DNA of 64,000 bases from Lachnospiraceae bacterium UBA3401 (lineage in GTDB: Bacteria > Bacillota > Clostridia > Lachnospirales > Lachnospiraceae). Where the stretch lies: NCBI GenBank assembly GCA_002358575.1, contig DEPD01000091.1, forward strand, positions 25,320 through 89,319, given 5' to 3'. A model generated the notes under the pieces. The model worked only from the letters and a program-made list of their open reading frames with translations, did not search any database and was not told the DNA's origin. This document shows positions 59,997 through 64,000 of the stretch, in pieces; positions within the stretch are counted from its first letter, which is position 1, and each line of letters opens with the position of its first letter. The translations under genes and the position numbers were made by a program.

Positions 59997-62900
59997 ATGT
60001 CTGAGAATAAAATTGAACAGAGCCAGTCTATCTCTTTTGATGCGATCAAAATCGGTCTGGCTTCTCCTGAGAAAATCAGAGAATGGTCAAAAGGCGAGGT
60101 AACAAAACCGGAAACCATAAATTACAGGACTTTAAAGCCAGAGCGTGATGGTCTGTACTGCGAAAAGATCTTTGGACCCAGCAAAGACTGGGAATGCCAT
60201 TGCGGAAAATACAAGAAAATCCGTTATAAGGGTGTAATTTGTGACCGCTGTGGCGTTGAGGTCACAAAATCAAGTGTGCGCAGAGAGCGTATGGGACATA
60301 TAGAACTTGCCGCTCCTGTGTCGCATATCTGGTACTTCAAGGGGATACCAAGTCGTATGGGATTGATTCTTGATTTGACGCCGCGTGTGCTTGAAAAAGT
60401 ATTGTATTTCGCGTCCTATATCGTTTTGGACCCAAAAGAGACTTCCCTTGAATACAAGCAAGTGCTGTCGGAGAAGGAATATCAGGACAATGTGGAAAAG
60501 TGGGGCAAAAATGCTTTTCGTGTTGGTATGGGTGCAGAGGCAATCAAGGAACTTTTGGAGGCGATTGATCTCGAAAAGGACTGTGAAGAACTTTCCGCGG
60601 AGCTCAGAAATGAGAACACGAAAGGACAAAAGCGTGCTAAGATTGTCAAAAGGCTTGAGGTTGTAGAGTCTTTTCGGGCATCAGGCAACCGGCCAGAGTG
60701 GATGATTATGGATGCGATTCCTGTGCTTCCGCCTGATTTGCGTCCGATGGTTCAGCTTGATGGCGGCAGATTTGCGACCTCAGATTTGAATGATTTATAT
60801 CGCAGAATTATTAACAGAAACAATCGTCTGAAAAGACTCTTGGAACTTGGCGCGCCAGATATTATTGTTCGCAATGAGAAACGTATGCTTCAGGAAGCGG
60901 TTGACGCGCTGATTGACAATGGAAGACGTGGACGGCCTGTCACAGGACCAGGAAACAGAGCTTTGAAATCTTTATCAGATATGTTAAAGGGAAAAGGCGG
61001 TCGTTTCCGTCAGAACTTGCTTGGAAAACGTGTGGATTATTCTGGCCGTTCTGTTATTGTAGTGGGACCAGAGTTAAAGATTTATCAGTGTGGTTTGCCG
61101 AAGGAAATGGCAATTGAGCTGTTTAAGCCTTTTGTGATGAAAGAGCTTGTTTCAAGACAGATTTCACAGAATATTAAACACGCCAAAAAGTTGGTGGAAA
61201 AGCTTGATCAGTCTGTGTGGGACGTTTTGGAGGAGGTTATCAAAGAGCATCCAGTGATGTTAAATCGTGCTCCGACGCTGCATCGACTTGGTATTCAGGC
61301 GTTTGAGCCAATCTTGGTAGAAGGAAAAGCGATTAAACTGCATCCGTTGGTATGTACAGCGTTCAATGCCGATTTTGATGGGGATCAGATGGCAGTTCAT
61401 CTTCCATTGTCAGTGGAGGCACAGGCAGAGTGCAGATTTTTGTTGCTCTCTCCAAACAATTTGTTAAAGCCTTCCGACGGTGGTCCAGTTGCTGTTCCAT
61501 CACAGGACATGGTACTTGGCATCTACTATCTGACACAGGAGAGGCCAGGAGCGCTTGGCGAAGGAAAGTATTTTAAGAGTGTGAATGAGGCGATTCTTGC
61601 CTATGAAAATAAGGCATGTACGCTGCATTCCAGAATTAAAGTTCGTGTGACCAAAACCATGCCGGACGGCAAAGTGCTTACAGGAATGGTTGAGTCAACA
61701 CTGGGACGATTTATTTTTAATGAAATCCTCCCGCAAGACTTGGAGTTTGTAGACAGAAGCAAGGATGAGAACAAACTGCTTCCCGAAGTGGATTTCCATG
61801 TAGGAAAAAAGGGATTAAAGCAGATATTGGAAAAGGTCATTAATATTCATGGCGCTACAAAGACTGCTGAGGTGCTTGACAGTATTAAGGCAATGGGATA
61901 CAAATATTCCACACGTGCTGCAATGACAGTTTCTATCTCGGATATGACAGTGCCTGCTGAGAAAGTGCAGATGCTTGAAGAAGCGCAGAAGACAGTTGAC
62001 CGCATCACAATGAATTTTAGACGTGGTTTGATGACTGACGAGGAGCGTTATAAGGCGGTAGTTGAGACTTGGAAGGAAACAGACGACGCACTCACAGAAA
62101 AATTGATTGGTGGTCTGGATAAGTACAATAATATTTTTATGATGGCGGACTCTGGTGCGCGTGGTTCTAACCAGCAGATTAAACAGCTTGCGGGTATGCG
62201 TGGACTGATGGCAGATACAACAGGACGAACCATTGAGTTGCCGATTAAATCCAATTTCCGTGAGGGGCTTGACGTGTTGGAGTACTTTATGTCAGCGCAT
62301 GGTGCGCGGAAGGGTATGTCTGATACCGCACTTCGTACAGCCGACTCTGGTTATCTGACACGCCGTATGGTTGATGTTTGTCAGGAGTTGATTATCCGTG
62401 AAGTTGACTGCTGTGAGGGAAAAGATTATATTCCCGGAATGGAAGTTGCAGCGTTTATGGATGGCAAGGAAACGATTGAAGGTTTAAAAGACCGCATTAC
62501 TGGCAGATATTCATGCGAGGATATCAAGGACAGAGATGGAAATATTCTTGTGGAGAGGAATCATATGATTACTCCAAGCAGGGCGGCAAAGATTTTGAGC
62601 AGGGGTGTGGATGAGAAAGGCGAGCCTATTGAGAAGGTAAAAATTCGGAATATTCTCTGCTGTAAGTCTCATATTGGTATCTGCGCAAAGTGTTACGGTG
62701 CAAATATGGCGACAGGCGAGGCAGTTCAGATTGGTGAGGCAGTTGGAATTATTGCGGCACAGTCAATCGGTGAGCCTGGTACGCAGCTTACTATGAGAAC
62801 ATTCCACAGCGGCGGCGTTGCTGGTGATGATATCACACAAGGTCTTCCGCGTGTCGAGGAGCTTTTTGAGGCGAGAAAGCCGAAAGGACTTGCAATTATC

Positions 62901-63716
62901 GCTGAGTTTGGCGGCACAGCAACAATTAAGGATACCAAGAAAAAGCGTGAGATTATTGTTTCCGATGGAATTAATGAGAAAACGTATCTGATTCCATATG
63001 GTTCCCGTATCAAGATTGCAGATGGTGCTGAGTTGGAAGCAGGAGATGAGTTGACAGAGGGTAGTATTAATCCGCATGACTTGTTAGAAATCAAAAAGAT
63101 TGACGCTGTTCAGAATTACCTTTTGCGAGAGGTGCAGCGTGTTTATCGTTTGCAAGGTGTGGATATTGCTGACAAGCATATTGAGGTGATTGTGCGTCAG
63201 ATGCTCAAGAAGAAACGGATTGAGACGAGTGGCGACACAGAATTTCTTCCTGGAACGCTGGTGGATGGCATTGAGTTGGAAGATATCAATGAGCGACTTT
63301 TTGCAGAAGGAAAGCAGCCAGCAGAATATAAAGACGTGATCTTAGGCATTACAAAGGCAGCACTTGCCACAAGTTCGTTTCTCTCTGCAGCTTCCTTCCA
63401 GGAGACGACAAAGGTTCTTACAGAGGCGGCTATCAAGGGCAAAATCGACCCGCTGATTGGTTTGAAAGAAAATGTTATTATCGGAAAGTTGATTCCTGCT
63501 GGAACGGGTCTGAGGCGCTACAGAAATGTAAAGTTGAACACAGATGTGGATTTGGATTCAACACTGGACTTTGTGGATGATTTTGAGTTTGACACTGCTG
63601 TTTCAGACACAGATGCAACCTTAGACTTGGATGCTGACTTAGAAACGGATTTTGCGGATGAAGCGTCAGAGGAGAGCTTGGTTATTCAGGAAGAGCCAGT
63701 TGGCGCAATTGAGTAA
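59997..63716 (+). CDS. rpoC: DNA-directed RNA polymerase subunit beta'
   Basis: 1239 residues. N-terminal zinc ribbon (CHCGKYKKIRYKGVICDRCG), the catalytic NADFDGDQMAVHLPLS with the Mg-binding aspartates, the bridge/trigger-loop region (MADSGARGSNQQIKQLAGMRGLM, QSIGEPGTQLTMRTFHSGG) and a second zinc cluster (CEDIKDRD...CCKSHIGICAKCYG). The C-terminal 55 or so residues form an acidic Asp-rich tail beyond the usual end. RBS GGAAGGAG. Confidence 0.98.
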   Translation: MSENKIEQSQSISFDAIKIGLASPEKIREWSKGEVTKPETINYRTLKPERDGLYCEKIFGPSKDWECHCGKYKKIRYKGVICDRCGVEVTKSSVRRERMGHIELAAPVSHIWYFKGIPSRMGLILDLTPRVLEKVLYFASYIVLDPKETSLEYKQVLSEKEYQDNVEKWGKNAFRVGMGAEAIKELLEAIDLEKDCEELSAELRNENTKGQKRAKIVKRLEVVESFRASGNRPEWMIMDAIPVLPPDLRPMVQLDGGRFATSDLNDLYRRIINRNNRLKRLLELGAPDIIVRNEKRMLQEAVDALIDNGRRGRPVTGPGNRALKSLSDMLKGKGGRFRQNLLGKRVDYSGRSVIVVGPELKIYQCGLPKEMAIELFKPFVMKELVSRQISQNIKHAKKLVEKLDQSVWDVLEEVIKEHPVMLNRAPTLHRLGIQAFEPILVEGKAIKLHPLVCTAFNADFDGDQMAVHLPLSVEAQAECRFLLLSPNNLLKPSDGGPVAVPSQDMVLGIYYLTQERPGALGEGKYFKSVNEAILAYENKACTLHSRIKVRVTKTMPDGKVLTGMVESTLGRFIFNEILPQDLEFVDRSKDENKLLPEVDFHVGKKGLKQILEKVINIHGATKTAEVLDSIKAMGYKYSTRAAMTVSISDMTVPAEKVQMLEEAQKTVDRITMNFRRGLMTDEERYKAVVETWKETDDALTEKLIGGLDKYNNIFMMADSGARGSNQQIKQLAGMRGLMADTTGRTIELPIKSNFREGLDVLEYFMSAHGARKGMSDTALRTADSGYLTRRMVDVCQELIIREVDCCEGKDYIPGMEVAAFMDGKETIEGLKDRITGRYSCEDIKDRDGNILVERNHMITPSRAAKILSRGVDEKGEPIEKVKIRNILCCKSHIGICAKCYGANMATGEAVQIGEAVGIIAAQSIGEPGTQLTMRTFHSGGVAGDDITQGLPRVEELFEARKPKGLAIIAEFGGTATIKDTKKKREIIVSDGINEKTYLIPYGSRIKIADGAELEAGDELTEGSINPHDLLEIKKIDAVQNYLLREVQRVYRLQGVDIADKHIEVIVRQMLKKKRIETSGDTEFLPGTLVDGIELEDINERLFAEGKQPAEYKDVILGITKAALATSSFLSAASFQETTKVLTEAAIKGKIDPLIGLKENVIIGKLIPAGTGLRRYRNVKLNTDVDLDSTLDFVDDFEFDTAVSDTDATLDLDADLETDFADEASEESLVIQEEPVGAIE

Positions 63717-63720
63717 GTTT

Positions 63721-63802
63721 AATCGAGTAGGGAAGTCTTATCTTCCCTGCTTGCGCGCCGGACGCAGGCAGCTTTAGCTGCATATTTCCTTTCCGTGTGC
63801 AT
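63721..63802 (-). repeat. Dispersed palindromic repeat, copy after rpoC
   Basis: AATCGAGTAGGGAAGTC...CTTCCCTGCTTGCGCGCC, then GCAGCTTTAGCTGCATATTTCC and GTGTGCATAAAA, i.e. a full unit in minus orientation directly after the rpoC stop. Confidence 0.82.
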
Positions 63803-63808
63803 AAAAGG

Positions 63809-63848
63809 CAAAACACTCTGCTGTATTAAGGCAGGGTGTTTTGTTTTT
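63809..63848 (+). terminator. Terminator of the rpoBC operon
   Basis: CAAAACACTCTGC-tgtattaa-GGCAGGGTGTTTTG followed by TTTTTAC. Confidence 0.9.
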
Positions 63849-63865
63849 ACTTTATGTGCAATACA

Positions 63866-64000
63866 TGCGCATTCCTGTCCTATAAAAAGTAAGGAACTGT
63901 TACTGCACAAGTTACAATTCAGCTTCAGGACTTTGCATTTACTGCAAAGTCCGTGAAATAACGTAGTGGTTAGGATGCGTCAAGCCACCACGAAGTGGTT
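63866..64000. repeat. Second dispersed repeat family, copy 2 (cut by window edge)
   Basis: GGACTTTGCA-ttta-CTGCAAAGTCC hairpin followed by CGTAGTGGTTAGGATGCG and TCAAGCCACCACGAAGTGG, aligned with 45837-45903. The left part (63866-63925) aligns with 54479-54530. Confidence 0.75.

Overview
The window reads as a chromosomal segment of a motile, low-to-moderate-GC Gram-positive anaerobe of the Clostridia, most likely Lachnospiraceae (Roseburia/Agathobacter/Butyrivibrio-like). I base this on the flagellin N- and C-termini, the flgM-flgN-flgK-flgL-fliW-csrA order, the rpmG-secE-nusG-rplKA-rplJL-rpoBC cluster, sigma28-type promoters (TAAA-N15-NCCGATAT), strong AGGAGG ribosome binding sites, and A+T-rich spacers with Rho-independent terminators. 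The genus is inference; no rRNA or tRNA gene is present to settle it.

Layout. 1-4 kb: the 3' part of a DEAD-box RNA helicase, then a divergent BlaI/BlaR1-type repressor-sensor pair. 4-13.8 kb: housekeeping and sensing genes (aspS, a PdaA-type polysaccharide deacetylase, folD, a four-gene two-component operon with two exported accessory proteins, a ROK sugar kinase, a TetR regulator). 13.8-21.3 kb: late flagellar genes (flgM, flgN, two flgK paralogues, a long flgL, fliW, csrA) behind a sigma28 promoter. 22-49.7 kb: a flagellin diversification locus. It has two nearly identical flagellins, a third flagellin, flaG-fliD-fliS-fliT, a flagellin with a built-in zinc-protease domain (flagellinolysin type), a 106-residue mini-flagellin, a frameshifted flagellin pseudogene, a further large flagellin and a flagellin remnant. 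Four paralogous GT2-TPR glycosyltransferases lie between them, with a fifth, more distant one beside UDP-galactopyranose mutase. A secreted Sel1-repeat zinc protease, a divergent FliD-like protein and a small helical protein under its own sigma28 promoter complete it. 50.4-63.7 kb: rpmG, secE, nusG, rplK, rplA, an inserted capA-like gene, rplJ, rplL, rpoB and rpoC.

How it fits together. The flagellins have long leaders (about 140-300 nt) with hairpins that present GGA in the loop, the form CsrA recognises, and fliW-csrA lie just upstream. This suggests the FliW-CsrA-flagellin feedback known from Bacillus subtilis, applied to several flagellins at once. The interleaved glycosyltransferases probably decorate the flagellins. 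The protease-flagellin carries an intact HExxH site but has ATA where its relatives have the ATG start, while keeping a well-placed ribosome binding site; it may be translated weakly or be switched off in this strain. The mini-flagellin is preceded by a near-perfect sigmaA promoter, unlike the sigma28-type flagellin genes. Several families of roughly 90-130 bp palindromic intergenic repeats are scattered through the window, concentrated around the flagellin locus, with one near-identical inverted pair around a 3.2 kb segment and one near-identical direct pair 10.7 kb apart. NusG carries an unusual acidic N-terminal extension of about 110 residues, and RpoB and RpoC end in acidic tails.
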